From positions 1-64,000 of the forward strand of contig CALFTM010000047.1 of the NCBI GenBank assembly GCA_937916355.1: DNA of 64,000 bases. Direction: 5' to 3'. The position numbers and the translations under genes were made by a program. Numbering within the stretch: the first letter of the stretch is position 1; the number at the start of each line of letters is the position of its first letter. The notes under the pieces are model-generated. The model saw only the letters and a list, made by a program, of their open reading frames with translations. It was not told the DNA's origin and did no database searches. This document shows positions 45,429 through 53,640 of this stretch, in pieces. This DNA is from an uncultured Bacteroidales bacterium (GTDB lineage: Bacteria > Bacteroidota > Bacteroidia > Bacteroidales > Paludibacteraceae).

Positions 45429-46008
45429 TTATCTTTTTAAACGTGCAAAATATTATTGCAATGTCGTTTAGTAAGTTGTGGTTTTCAATGTATTGTAGAT
45501 TAATGCGTAGTTTATCTTGCATAATAACTTCAGTGTAGTATTTGTTGGGGTCGTTCAATTTTCCTAATAATTCACTTTCATTGCGATATTTAATTGAGGC
45601 GAGGTCAGTAATGCCTGGACGTATATCCAAAACATGCATCTGTTCCGGAGTGTACAAATTGACGTATTTCCTTACTTGAGGGCGAGGTCCGACAAGACTC
45701 ATGTCTCCTTTTAATACATTGACTAATTGAGGTAACTCGTCGAGTTTGTATTTTCGGATGTAGTAGCCTAATGAAGTGATTCGAGGATCACGATCTCCGA
45801 TAGTTAAAAGCCCTGATTTGTCTGTTTTAACGTACATGCTTCTAAACTTATATAAAGAAAAATCTTTGTTTTTTAATCCGACTCTTATTTGCTTGAAAAA
45901 AACAGGTCCTTCGGAGTCTAATTTTATTAATATTGCTAATATGAAAAATAGCGGAGAAAGAAAAATAAGTCCCAAACTACTCGCAATTATGTCGAATGTA
46001 CGTTTCAT
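45418..46008 (-). CDS. Initiating sugar transferase (phosphoglycosyl transferase)
   Basis: 196 residues from the ATG at 46008, which gives the usual M-K-R-T-F-D-I-I start; an upstream ATG at 46095 would add 29 atypical residues. A membrane segment (about 10-30) is followed by F-K-Q-x-R-V-G, K-F-R-S-M, and L-D-E-L-P-Q-L with S-L-V-G-P-R-P, the catalytic and basic motifs of the monotopic WcaJ/PglC family. It should transfer the first sugar phosphate to undecaprenyl phosphate and so start repeat-unit assembly. It is the only gene of the cluster on the minus strand, converging on and overlapping the GT2 gene, with its own candidate promoter. Confidence 0.9.
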   Translation of the reverse strand: MKRTFDIIASSLGLIFLSPLFFILAILIKLDSEGPVFFKQIRVGLKNKDFSLYKFRSMYVKTDKSGLLTIGDRDPRITSLGYYIRKYKLDELPQLVNVLKGDMSLVGPRPQVRKYVNLYTPEQMHVLDIRPGITDLASIKYRNESELLGKLNDPNKYYTEVIMQDKLRINLQYIENHNLLNDIAIIFCTFKKIINE

Positions 46009-46053
46009 TTGTATATAATTTATGTTAGAGGTTTCGTCCAATAAATGATAGTT

Positions 46054-46086
46054 CAAAGTTATATAAAATTTTATAAATACGTGAAA
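46054..46086 (-). promoter_or_regulatory. Candidate promoter of the sugar transferase
   Basis: On the minus strand TAACTTTG (46061-46054) fits the -7 consensus. TTTC (46086-46083) sits 21 bases upstream as a one-mismatch -33. The leader to the ATG at 46008 would be about 35-40 bases, which supports that start over the one at 46095. Confidence 0.5.
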
Positions 46087-46215
46087 TTTTTTCATGTCTC
46101 TTATTCTTCTCGGTTTGTGGAAATAATATTAGGTTTCTAATTGTTCTGTAAATGGTGTTCTTGGTTGTAATTTTTATAAAATTACATAATAAATGTATTT
46201 CTAAATGTTTGTATT

Positions 46216-47493
46216 ATGTCAAATAGCTCAATAGTCATATCTCTGATAGGTTTAGGTTATGTCGGTCTGCCTTTGGCTCGGTTGTTTTCAACGAAGTATA
46301 AGGTGGTCGGTTTTGATTTGAATGAAAGGCGGGTTGAGGAGTTGAATGGCGGAATTGATACGACGAAAGAGGTTGATCCGCAGTTGTTGAAGGAGGCGAT
46401 AGAGTGTCAGGACCTCTCTTTTACTGCTGATAGTGAAGATATTCGTGATTGTAATGTTTATATTATCGCAGTGCCTACTCCGGTGGATGAAAATAATCGT
46501 CCGGATTTGTCCCCTCTGCTGGGTGCGAGTGAGATTGTTGGTAAGGTCTTGTCAAGGAACGATGTGGTGATTTATGAGTCGACGGTATATCCCGGAGTGA
46601 CGGAGGAGGAGTGTGTGCCTGTTCTGGAGAGGGTGAGCGAACTCCGTTTCAATGAGGATTTTTTTGTGGGGTATTCCCCTGAACGAATCAATCCGGGAGA
46701 TAAGGAACATACGGTCGAGAAGATAAAGAAGGTGACGAGTGGCTCGACTCCTGAAGTTGCCGATTTTGTAGATAGTTTGTATAATTCAGTGCTTCTGAAT
46801 GGCACTCACAAAGCTTCCTCGATTAAGGTGGCTGAAGCTGCTAAGATTATCGAAAATGCGCAACGGGATGTGAATATTGCATTCATGAATGAGTTGGCGA
46901 AAATTTTTAATGCGATGGGGATTGATACTCGTGACGTGATAGAGGCGGCTTCTTCAAAATGGAATTTCATCAAAATGTCGCCCGGTTTGGTGGGTGGGCA
47001 TTGTATATCCGTAGATCCTTATTATCTGATTCAGAAGGCTCAGGTTTATGGCGTTTTGCCCCGTGTCATGTTTGCGGCTCGCAGACTGAACGATGGGATG
47101 GGGGATTATGTGGCGAATCAGGTTGTAAAATGTATGAATAAGAATGGGATCTTGGTGAAGGATGCGAAAATTCTTATTCTTGGTTTTACGTTTAAAGAAA
47201 ATTGTCCGGATATTCGTAATACGAAAGTGATTGATATATATCATACCTTGAGAGAATACACTGCCAATATTGATGTTTGTGACCCTTGGGCAGATGAGGG
47301 TAGGGTTAAGGAAGAGTTTGGTGTTGATATTGTCGCCAATATCCCGGAGAAGAGTTATGATGCGGTTGTCTTGGCGGTGGCGCATGAGGTTTTTAAGAGT
47401 GTTGATGTCTCTTCTTTGAAACGTTCTGTTGATAGTGTGGTTTATGATGTAAAAGGATTTTTAGATCGAGAATTGGTGGATGGAAGGTTGTGA
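46216..47493 (+). CDS. Nucleotide sugar dehydrogenase (UDP-HexNAc 6-dehydrogenase type)
   Basis: 425 residues. The NAD-binding G-L-G-Y-V-G-L-P-L-A is at 12-21. The catalytic cysteine is C263 in G-G-H-C-I-S-V-D-P-Y-Y-L, and the C-terminal UDP-binding domain has F-T-F-K-E-N-C-P-D-I-R-N-T. The early G-x-D-T-T-K-E-V and the G-G-H-C-I form group it with WbpA/TviB/WecC-like enzymes, which oxidise C6 of UDP-N-acetylhexosamines to the uronic acid in two NAD-dependent steps. It would supply an acidic sugar for the cluster. Its base composition is closer to the housekeeping genes than to the AT-rich glycosyltransferases, suggesting it is older in this genome. It is divergent from the sugar transferase. 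Confidence 0.88.
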   Translation: MSNSSIVISLIGLGYVGLPLARLFSTKYKVVGFDLNERRVEELNGGIDTTKEVDPQLLKEAIECQDLSFTADSEDIRDCNVYIIAVPTPVDENNRPDLSPLLGASEIVGKVLSRNDVVIYESTVYPGVTEEECVPVLERVSELRFNEDFFVGYSPERINPGDKEHTVEKIKKVTSGSTPEVADFVDSLYNSVLLNGTHKASSIKVAEAAKIIENAQRDVNIAFMNELAKIFNAMGIDTRDVIEAASSKWNFIKMSPGLVGGHCISVDPYYLIQKAQVYGVLPRVMFAARRLNDGMGDYVANQVVKCMNKNGILVKDAKILILGFTFKENCPDIRNTKVIDIYHTLREYTANIDVCDPWADEGRVKEEFGVDIVANIPEKSYDAVVLAVAHEVFKSVDVSSLKRSVDSVVYDVKGFLDRELVDGRL

Positions 47494-47619
47494 AATTTTA
47501 TGATTTTTTCACACTTGGTTTATGTCCCCAATTTGTCATAACCATGAATTTTGATTAATTTTACAAAATATTTGGAGAGGGATTCTCGAGAAAGTTATAA
47601 GAATTTAAAAATTACGTAA

Positions 47620-48249
47620 ATGGATATAATTCTAAAATATTTCCCCAATTTGTCGGAGCGGCAGAAGGAGCAGTTTGCTGCCTTGTTCGATTTGTATGCA
47701 GATTGGAACAGCAAGATCAATGTGATTTCCCGAAAGGATATTGATAATTTGTACGAACATCATGTGTTACACTCTTTGGCGATTGCCAAAATATTGAGTT
47801 TCCAGCCGGGGACTACTTTGATGGATGTCGGAACAGGGGGTGGATTCCCTGCCATTCCTTTAGCAATTTATTTCCCAGAGTGCAAGTTCCACTTGTTGGA
47901 TTCTATTGGAAAGAAGATTAAGGTGGCGACGGAGGTGTCCAATGCAATCGGTCTGGAGAATACGACGTTCGCCCATAAGAGAGTGGAGGAGGAGAAGCAG
48001 AAGTTTGATTTTGTGGTAAGCCGTGCAGTGATGCCTCTTCCTGATTTGATGAGACTCTCACAGAAAAATGTGGATGTGAAAAATCAGAGGAACGCTTTGC
48101 CGAATGGTGTGATTTGCTTGAAGGGGGGAGAGTTGCAGCATGAGGTTCTCCCATATCGTAATAGGGCTTCTATGTTTGATATAAAGGATTTCTTCGAAGA
48201 GGAATTTTTTCAAACTAAAAAAGCTGTTTTTGTTCCAGTATTAGGTTGA
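47620..48249 (+). CDS. rsmG: 16S rRNA (guanine(527)-N7)-methyltransferase
   Basis: 209 residues, the usual RsmG length. The N-terminal helices with W-N-x-K-I-N-V-I-S-R-K-D precede the SAM motif D-V-G-T-G-G-G-F-P-A-I-P-L-A (about 68-81), and L-L-D-S-I-G-K-K follows. RsmG methylates G527 of 16S rRNA; its loss gives low-level streptomycin resistance in several bacteria. Cytoplasmic. It starts a short operon, with the pcm gene only seven bases downstream. Confidence 0.94.
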   Translation: MDIILKYFPNLSERQKEQFAALFDLYADWNSKINVISRKDIDNLYEHHVLHSLAIAKILSFQPGTTLMDVGTGGGFPAIPLAIYFPECKFHLLDSIGKKIKVATEVSNAIGLENTTFAHKRVEEEKQKFDFVVSRAVMPLPDLMRLSQKNVDVKNQRNALPNGVICLKGGELQHEVLPYRNRASMFDIKDFFEEEFFQTKKAVFVPVLG

Positions 48250-48256
48250 TGAGGTT

Positions 48257-48904
48257 ATGCGGAAAGGTTCTTTGAGATTTGTGGCTCGTCGGAAAGCTTT
48301 GGTGGATCTGCTTAGAAAAAAAGGGATTCGATCGGAGCGTGTGTTGTCTGTCATCGGAAGTGTGCCGCGTGAGTGTTTTATGGATCCTACTTTCGTAGAA
48401 CTCTCTTATGAGGATAAGGCTTTCCCGATAGGTAATGGTCAGACGATTTCTCAACCCTACACGGTTGCATGGCAAACTGAATTGTTGGAACTGAAAGGTG
48501 GCGAAAAGGTCCTTGAAATCGGTACGGGGTCTGGCTACCAATCTGCCGTTTTGGCGGAGTTGGGCGTTCAACTTTTCTCTATAGAAAGACAACGGAAATT
48601 GTATGAGCGAACGAAGGTGTTGTTGGCTTCTTTGGATTGCCCAGTGTGTTGTGCTTATGGTGATGGCTATCAAGGATGGCGTTTGGAAGCTCCGTTTGAC
48701 CGTATTATAGTTACAGCTGGAAGCATCGAACTGCCAGAGAAATTATTGTCTCAATTAACTATCGGAGGCATAATGGTCATACCTTTGCAAAAAGACGGGG
48801 AGTTGGATATGTGCAGAATCCGAAGAACTGGAGACGAAACTTTTCAGACGGAATTTTTGGGGAAGTGTTCATTTGTTCCGATGTTGGAGGGGGTGGAGGA
48901 TTGA
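48257..48904 (+). CDS. pcm: Protein-L-isoaspartate O-methyltransferase
   Basis: 215 residues. The family marks are V-P-R-E-C-F near 37, G-N-G-Q-T-I-S-Q-P-Y near 58, and the SAM-binding E-I-G-T-G-S-G-Y-Q-S-A near 92. The enzyme methylates isoaspartyl residues in aged proteins so that they can revert to aspartate. Cytoplasmic. It sits seven bases after rsmG and 24 bases before the ABC ATPase, probably in the same transcript. Confidence 0.93.
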   Translation: MRKGSLRFVARRKALVDLLRKKGIRSERVLSVIGSVPRECFMDPTFVELSYEDKAFPIGNGQTISQPYTVAWQTELLELKGGEKVLEIGTGSGYQSAVLAELGVQLFSIERQRKLYERTKVLLASLDCPVCCAYGDGYQGWRLEAPFDRIIVTAGSIELPEKLLSQLTIGGIMVIPLQKDGELDMCRIRRTGDETFQTEFLGKCSFVPMLEGVED

Positions 48905-48928
48905 AAAATCCTCTTTTTTTTGTTGGAT

Positions 48929-49651
48929 ATGAATAGCGTTCTTTTGTTGAAAGATTTGTCAGTGGGATTCTCTGAGAAGAGAAACACTCAAGTCTTGATA
49001 CACCCTTTTTCTTTGAAGGTTGAGGCTGCTTCGTTTGTTGCGTTGGTCGGTGCTAACGGTGTGGGGAAGTCTACATTGTTGCGTTCGATTGCTGGTTTGC
49101 AAAAGCCTCTTGGTGGAGATGTCTTCTTTTATAAGAAGGGACAATGTGGATCTCTGTTTTCATTGCCCATAAAAGAGCGGGCTTCGGTGGTGAGTAGTTC
49201 TTTTACCATGAGGGGAGAACTTCCGCAGTTGACCGTCCGAGACTATGTCACATTGGGTAGATTCAGATTTTTGGGGTTGGAACACTCTGAAGAGGATTTG
49301 AATGAAAATGTCGGTCGTGTTTTGTCCGATTTGAATTTAAGTGAGAAGAGGGGTAATTTTGTGTGTAATTTGTCGGATGGGGAGTTTCAGAGAGTCGAAA
49401 TTGCAAGAGTTTTGGTTCAGGAGGCTCCTGTTATATTGTTGGATGAGCCAACTTCCCACTTGGATTATTATTCACGTCGAGAGGTGATGTCCTTGTTGAG
49501 AGATATTTCAAAAGAAAGGAAATTGTCGATAATCGTTTCTACTCATGAGTTAGATTTGGCAGAGAACTATTGTGACTCTTTTTGGGTGATAGACTCTTCT
49601 GGCAATTTGAGAGTGAGGGAAACGCTAAATCGAGAAGAGGTGAGAGTGTAG
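48929..49651 (+). CDS. ABC transporter ATP-binding protein (FecE/BtuD-like), orphan
   Basis: 240 residues from the ATG at 48929; a TTG nine bases upstream is less likely. Walker A G-A-N-G-V-G-K-S-T is near 41, the signature L-S-D-G-E-F-Q-R near 149, Walker B V-I-L-L-D-E-P-T-S-H-L-D near 170, and the switch histidine in S-T-H-E near 207. The pattern is that of the iron-siderophore/cobalamin import family. The signature has D in place of the usual G (L-S-D-G-E rather than L-S-G-G-E), as is common in FecE-like ATPases. No permease or binding protein is next to it, so the partners must be elsewhere, and the substrate is unknown. Confidence 0.85.
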   Translation: MNSVLLLKDLSVGFSEKRNTQVLIHPFSLKVEAASFVALVGANGVGKSTLLRSIAGLQKPLGGDVFFYKKGQCGSLFSLPIKERASVVSSSFTMRGELPQLTVRDYVTLGRFRFLGLEHSEEDLNENVGRVLSDLNLSEKRGNFVCNLSDGEFQRVEIARVLVQEAPVILLDEPTSHLDYYSRREVMSLLRDISKERKLSIIVSTHELDLAENYCDSFWVIDSSGNLRVRETLNREEVRV

Positions 49652-49698
49652 GTGTAGTCTGTACATATCGCCTTTGGGAGAATGTTGAAAAAAAAAAC

Positions 49699-49724
49699 GT
49701 CGGATGTTTGATCCGACATTTTTT
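49699..49724. terminator. Bidirectional terminator between the ABC ATPase and asnS
   Basis: GTCGGAT (49699-49705) pairs with ATCCGAC (49711-49717) around a 5-base loop. A run of T follows on the plus strand, and a run of A precedes it, giving T on the minus strand. It therefore serves both convergent genes. Confidence 0.85.
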
Positions 49725-49737
49725 ATTTATAGCCATT

Positions 49738-51138
49738 TTAGAACTCTGCAGATTTAGGGGTTCTTGGGAATGGAATGACATCTCTGATGTTTTGCATTCC
49801 TGTGATGAACAACATGAGACGTTCAAAACCTAAGCCAAATCCTGCGTGTGGACAAGAACCGTATTTTCTGGTGTCTAAGTACCACCACATGTCCTTCATA
49901 GGGATGTTAAGCTCTTTGATGCGTGCCGTGAGTTTTTCATAACTCTCCTCTCTGACACTACCACCAATGATTTCTCCGATTTGTGGGAACAACACATCGG
50001 TTCCTTGTACGGTCTTTCCATCTTCGTCCATTTTCATGTAGAAAGCCTTGATTTCCTTTGGATAGTTGGTCATGATAACAGGACGTTTGAAATGCTCTTC
50101 TACCAAGAAACGTTCATGCTCGCTGGCGAGATCGCATCCCCAGTAGACAGGGAACTCAAACTTCTTACCACCTTTAATCGCCTCTTCTAAAATTTTTATA
50201 CCTTCAGTATAAGGGAGTCTTACAAAGTCTGATTTGACAACTGATTGTAAACGCTCGATCAGGTTGTTGTCAATCATTTTATTGAGGAATGCAAGGTCGT
50301 CTTGACAATTTTCCAAAGCCCAATTTACGCAGAATTTGATGAAATCCTCTTCTAAGTCCATCAAATCGGTGAGGTCCATAAAAGCGATTTCGGGTTCAAT
50401 CATCCAAAACTCTGCCAAGTGGCGAGGAGTATTGGAGTTCTCCGCACGGAAAGTTGGTCCGAAAGTGTAGATTGCTCCCAATCCGGTCGCTCCCAATTCA
50501 CCCTCCAACTGTCCTGATACGGTTAGGCTTGTAGGTTTGCCAAAGAAGTCGTCGTCATACCTGATGTTTCCCTCGTCGTCTTTTTTGAGGTTGTAAAGGT
50601 TTTGGGTTGTCACTTGGAACATCTGTCCAGCCCCTTCACAGTCTGATGCTGTGATGATAGGAGTGTGGAAATAGTAGTATCCTTTTTGGTGGAAGTATGT
50701 GTGGATTGCCATCGCCATATTGTGTCGAAGACGTAGCACCGCCCCAAAGAGGTTGGTTCTCGGACGGAGGTGCGCAATCTCACGAAGGAACTCTATTGTA
50801 TGCCCTTTCTTTTGTAGTGGATAGGTGTTGTCTGCTAAACCATAGATTTCAATGTTCTCTGCTAAAATTTCAACAGATTGTCCACCTCCCAATGATTCAG
50901 TAAGAGTTCCTATCACACTGATGCAGGCACCGGTCGTGATGGATTTTAAAGTCTCCTCTTCAAATTTTTCAACATCTGCAACAATCTGGATGCTGTTGAT
51001 GGTCGAACCATCATTAAGAGCGATGAAATTTACGTTCTTGTTTCCTCTTTTGGTTCTAACCCAACCTTTTACATTTATCTTTTCGCCAAAAGCGGTGGAC
51101 TTTAACGCGTCCGCAATTCTTGTTCTACGAATATCCAT
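49738..51138 (-). CDS. asnS: Asparagine--tRNA ligase
   Basis: 466 residues, normal length. An N-terminal OB-fold tRNA-binding domain (G-W-V-R-T-K-R at about 26-32) is followed by the class II catalytic core, with motif 2 near F-R-A-E-N-S-N-T-P-R-H-L-A-E-F and motif 3 G-F-G-L-G-F-E-R-L near 436. The N-S-N-T and active-site pattern is that of AsnRS rather than AspRS. It charges tRNA-Asn directly in the cytoplasm. It follows argS by 39 bases on the same strand, so the two synthetases are probably co-transcribed. Confidence 0.96.
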   Translation of the reverse strand: MDIRRTRIADALKSTAFGEKINVKGWVRTKRGNKNVNFIALNDGSTINSIQIVADVEKFEEETLKSITTGACISVIGTLTESLGGGQSVEILAENIEIYGLADNTYPLQKKGHTIEFLREIAHLRPRTNLFGAVLRLRHNMAMAIHTYFHQKGYYYFHTPIITASDCEGAGQMFQVTTQNLYNLKKDDEGNIRYDDDFFGKPTSLTVSGQLEGELGATGLGAIYTFGPTFRAENSNTPRHLAEFWMIEPEIAFMDLTDLMDLEEDFIKFCVNWALENCQDDLAFLNKMIDNNLIERLQSVVKSDFVRLPYTEGIKILEEAIKGGKKFEFPVYWGCDLASEHERFLVEEHFKRPVIMTNYPKEIKAFYMKMDEDGKTVQGTDVLFPQIGEIIGGSVREESYEKLTARIKELNIPMKDMWWYLDTRKYGSCPHAGFGLGFERLMLFITGMQNIRDVIPFPRTPKSAEF

Positions 51139-51177
51139 GTTTTTTTTCCTTTTTTTTGAATGAAATGAATTATTGGG

Positions 51178-52971
51178 TTACATGCGTTCTGGAACGTCAA
51201 TTCCAAGAAGCCCCATTCCCGATTTGATGACTTCTGCAATCTTTTGTGATAATAAAAGTCTGAAGCCTCGAATTGCCTCGTCTGACTCCTTCAATATGGA
51301 GAAGTCGTGATAGAAAGAGTTGTATTGTTTAACCAGCTCGTACACGTAGTTTGCAATCAATGCCGGACTATACTCTTGTCCTGCCTGTTTCACCACGTTA
51401 GGGAAAGAGGACAAGTATTGGATGAGGTTGCTCTCAGTCTCTGACAATTGAATAGAAGTGTCGGCTTGTTCTCCCCACTGGATGCCTTGTTCTGCTGCTT
51501 TTCGAAGAACAGAACGTATTCTGGCGTGAGTGTATTGAATGAAAGGACCGGTGTTTCCGTTGAAGTCGATTGATTCTTTTGGATTGAACAACATGTTTTT
51601 ACGAGGGTCGACTTTTAAGATGAAATACTTCAGTGCGCCTAATCCGCAGATGCGAGCGATTTCGTTTGCCTCTTCATCTGTCATCTCGTCAATCTTACCG
51701 AGTTCGGCAGAAACCTCTTTGGCTGTTTGGATCATTTCGTCCATGAGGTCGTCTGCGTCCACGACTGTCCCTTCTCTGGACTTCATTTTTCCCTCTGGTA
51801 GTTCCACCATTCCGTAAGAGAAATGCACAAGGTCTTTTCCCCAAGAAAAACCGAGTCGGTCGAGTAGGATGGAAAGTACTTGGAAGTGGTAGTTTTGCTC
51901 ATTTCCTACCACATATATCATCTTGTTGATGTCGAACTCGTTAAAACGTTGAGTCGCTGTCCCGATGTCTTGTGTCATATAAACGGAGGTTCCGTCGGCA
52001 CGTAGTAGAAGTTTCTCGTCAAGACCATTTTGAGTGAGGTCTGCCCATACCGAGCCATCCTCTCTGCGGTAGAACAATCCTTTCTCAAGACCTTCGTTTA
52101 CCTTGTTCTTTCCGTCAATGTAGGTTGTTGATTCATAATAGATCTTATCGAATGCAACCCCCAGACGTTTGTATGTTTCGTCGAAGCCTTCATATACCCA
52201 GCCGTTCATCTCTTCCCAGAGTTTCCTTACCTCGGCGTCTCCATCTTCCCACTTCTTCAGCATTGCTTGAGCTTCTTGCATGATTGGAGCCTGCTTTTTT
52301 GCATCTTCTTCAGAAACGCCTTTTTCCATCAGTTCCTTAATCTCCTCTTTGTAGGCTTTGTCGAACTTCACATAGTAGTCGCCTACCAAATGGTCGCCCT
52401 TTTTGCCGGTAGAAGAAGGAGTCTCTCCGTTTCCGAATTTTTGCCATGCGAGCATTGATTTGCAGATGTGGATGCCTCGGTCGTTCACGATGTTGGTCTT
52501 TATGACCTTGTAGCCATTCGCCTCAAGGATTCTGCACAAACTATATCCTAAAAGGTTGTTGCGGATGTGTCCTAAATGAAGAGGCTTGTTGGTGTTCGGA
52601 GAAGAGTATTCCACCATGTAGAGAGGAGAGTCCTCAGTCGCTTTTTTCAAACCGAATTCCTTGTCGTTCAGAATGGTGTTGAAAGTGTCGACCCAAACGT
52701 TTTTCGCAATGGTTAAGTTGAGGAATCCTTTGATGACATTGAACTTTTCTACTATTGGCGACGCTTTCGTGAGAGCATCTCCGATTTCGGAAGCGGTCTC
52801 CTCTGGTTTTTTCTTAGAAATTTTAAGAAAAGGGAAAACCACAAGCGTAAGGTCTCCTTCAAACTCTTTTTTTGTGTTCTGTAGTTGGACAAGTTTTTCG
52901 TCCACTTCTTGTCCGTAGAGTTGTGCGATGACACTCTTGACAGACTGGGTAAGTATTTCTTCTACGTTCAT
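51178..52971 (-). CDS. argS: Arginine--tRNA ligase
   Basis: 597 residues. An N-terminal Arg-S add-on domain is followed by the class I core, with the HIGH motif in K-P-L-H-L-G-H-I-R-N-N (near 133) and a KMSKS-like G-K-M-K-S-R-E-G-T (near 390). The C-terminal anticodon-binding DALR domain ends L-G-L-L-G-I-D-V-P-E-R-M. Cytoplasmic. A -7 box lies 29 bases upstream, right against the HU gene's terminator. Confidence 0.97.
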   Translation of the reverse strand: MNVEEILTQSVKSVIAQLYGQEVDEKLVQLQNTKKEFEGDLTLVVFPFLKISKKKPEETASEIGDALTKASPIVEKFNVIKGFLNLTIAKNVWVDTFNTILNDKEFGLKKATEDSPLYMVEYSSPNTNKPLHLGHIRNNLLGYSLCRILEANGYKVIKTNIVNDRGIHICKSMLAWQKFGNGETPSSTGKKGDHLVGDYYVKFDKAYKEEIKELMEKGVSEEDAKKQAPIMQEAQAMLKKWEDGDAEVRKLWEEMNGWVYEGFDETYKRLGVAFDKIYYESTTYIDGKNKVNEGLEKGLFYRREDGSVWADLTQNGLDEKLLLRADGTSVYMTQDIGTATQRFNEFDINKMIYVVGNEQNYHFQVLSILLDRLGFSWGKDLVHFSYGMVELPEGKMKSREGTVVDADDLMDEMIQTAKEVSAELGKIDEMTDEEANEIARICGLGALKYFILKVDPRKNMLFNPKESIDFNGNTGPFIQYTHARIRSVLRKAAEQGIQWGEQADTSIQLSETESNLIQYLSSFPNVVKQAGQEYSPALIANYVYELVKQYNSFYHDFSILKESDEAIRGFRLLLSQKIAEVIKSGMGLLGIDVPERM

Positions 52972-52999
52972 TATTATATTGTATCTCTATTTTGTCCTG

Positions 53000-53007
53000 C
53001 AAATTTA
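53000..53007 (-). promoter_or_regulatory. Candidate -7 box of argS
   Basis: Minus-strand TAAATTTG matches TAnnTTTG, 29 bases before the argS ATG. The place where a -33 element should be falls inside the HU terminator hairpin, and no good TTTG is seen. Confidence 0.4.
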
Positions 53008-53024
53008 CAACAAAAATACAACAA

Positions 53025-53051
53025 AAGGGGAAGGTAAACAACCTTCCCCTT
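53025..53051 (-). terminator. Terminator of the HU gene
   Basis: AAGGGGAAGGT (53025-53035) pairs perfectly with ACCTTCCCCTT (53041-53051) around a 5-base loop. On the minus strand it is followed by TTGTTGTATTTTTG; the plus-strand side also has a T run. It begins 30 bases after the HU stop. Confidence 0.85.
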
Positions 53052-53080
53052 GTTTTTTTGCCTTTTAGGCGGCAGACAAA

Positions 53081-53353
53081 TTAGTTGAGGGCGTTATCTA
53101 CCTCAGAACCTGCTTTGAATTTCGCAGATTTCTTCGCTGCAATAGTAATCTTCTCCTTTGTGCGAGGATTGATTCCTTCGCGCTCTTTTGACTCTTTTAC
53201 AGAGAAAGTTCCGAAACCAACTAAGGTCACCTTGTCGCCAGACTTCAATGCCTCTACAATAACATCTGCGAAAGCGTCTACTGCCTTCTTGCTGTCAGCT
53301 TTAGTCAATCCTGATTTTTCAGAGATAGCTGAAATAAATTCTGTTTTGTTCAT
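53081..53353 (-). CDS. hup: HU-family DNA-binding protein
   Basis: 90 residues, starting M-N-K-T-E-F-I-S-A-I. The HU/IHF signature is clear: G-F-G-T-F-S-V at about 46-52, the beta-arm E-R-E-G-I-N-P-R-T-K-E (56-66) that binds the minor groove with its proline, and K-F-K-A-G near the end. It bends and compacts DNA as a dimer in the nucleoid. It is a single-gene unit with a good promoter and terminator of its own. Confidence 0.96.
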   Translation of the reverse strand: MNKTEFISAISEKSGLTKADSKKAVDAFADVIVEALKSGDKVTLVGFGTFSVKESKEREGINPRTKEKITIAAKKSAKFKAGSEVDNALN

Positions 53354-53405
53354 GAGAATTTGCTATAATTAAGTTTAAAAATTCGTTATTTGAACTGTAA
53401 CGATG

Positions 53406-53436
53406 CAAAGGTAAGACAAATATCTTTTTTTGCAAG
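53406..53436 (-). promoter_or_regulatory. Promoter of the HU gene
   Basis: On the minus strand CTTG (53436-53433), 19 bases, then TACCTTTG (53413-53406): the -7 box is exact and the -33 has one mismatch. The start site would be about 40 bases before the ATG. Confidence 0.65.
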
Positions 53437-53562
53437 TTTTTGATGAATTTTTTTTAGTGTTGGAGAAAAAAAATAGTCGATAGGTGTGTAATTGCTTGTT
53501 TTATAGGTTTTTGTAAAATTTCAAATGACGGTCTCTATTCTCGTAGATATTATAATTTTTTG

Positions 53563-53570
53563 TAATTTTG
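53563..53570 (+). promoter_or_regulatory. -7 box before the rhomboid operon
   Basis: TAATTTTG matches TAnnTTTG 70 bases before the first rhomboid ATG. No clear -33 element is seen at the expected distance. Confidence 0.45.
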
Positions 53571-53640
53571 CAGTAGTTAAGGCAGAGGGGCATTTTAGAA
53601 AGCCTCCTTGTGAGTTTTTTTAATAATAAAGTTTTTCGTT

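Noticed and set aside
47490..47516. Possible hairpin GTGAAA / TTTCAC after the nucleotide sugar dehydrogenase
   Set aside because: Few G-C pairs, a large loop, overlap with the stop codon and no following T run.
50697..51163. Plus-strand frames opposite asnS
   Set aside because: asnS is unmistakable on the minus strand and these frames show no domain or start signal.
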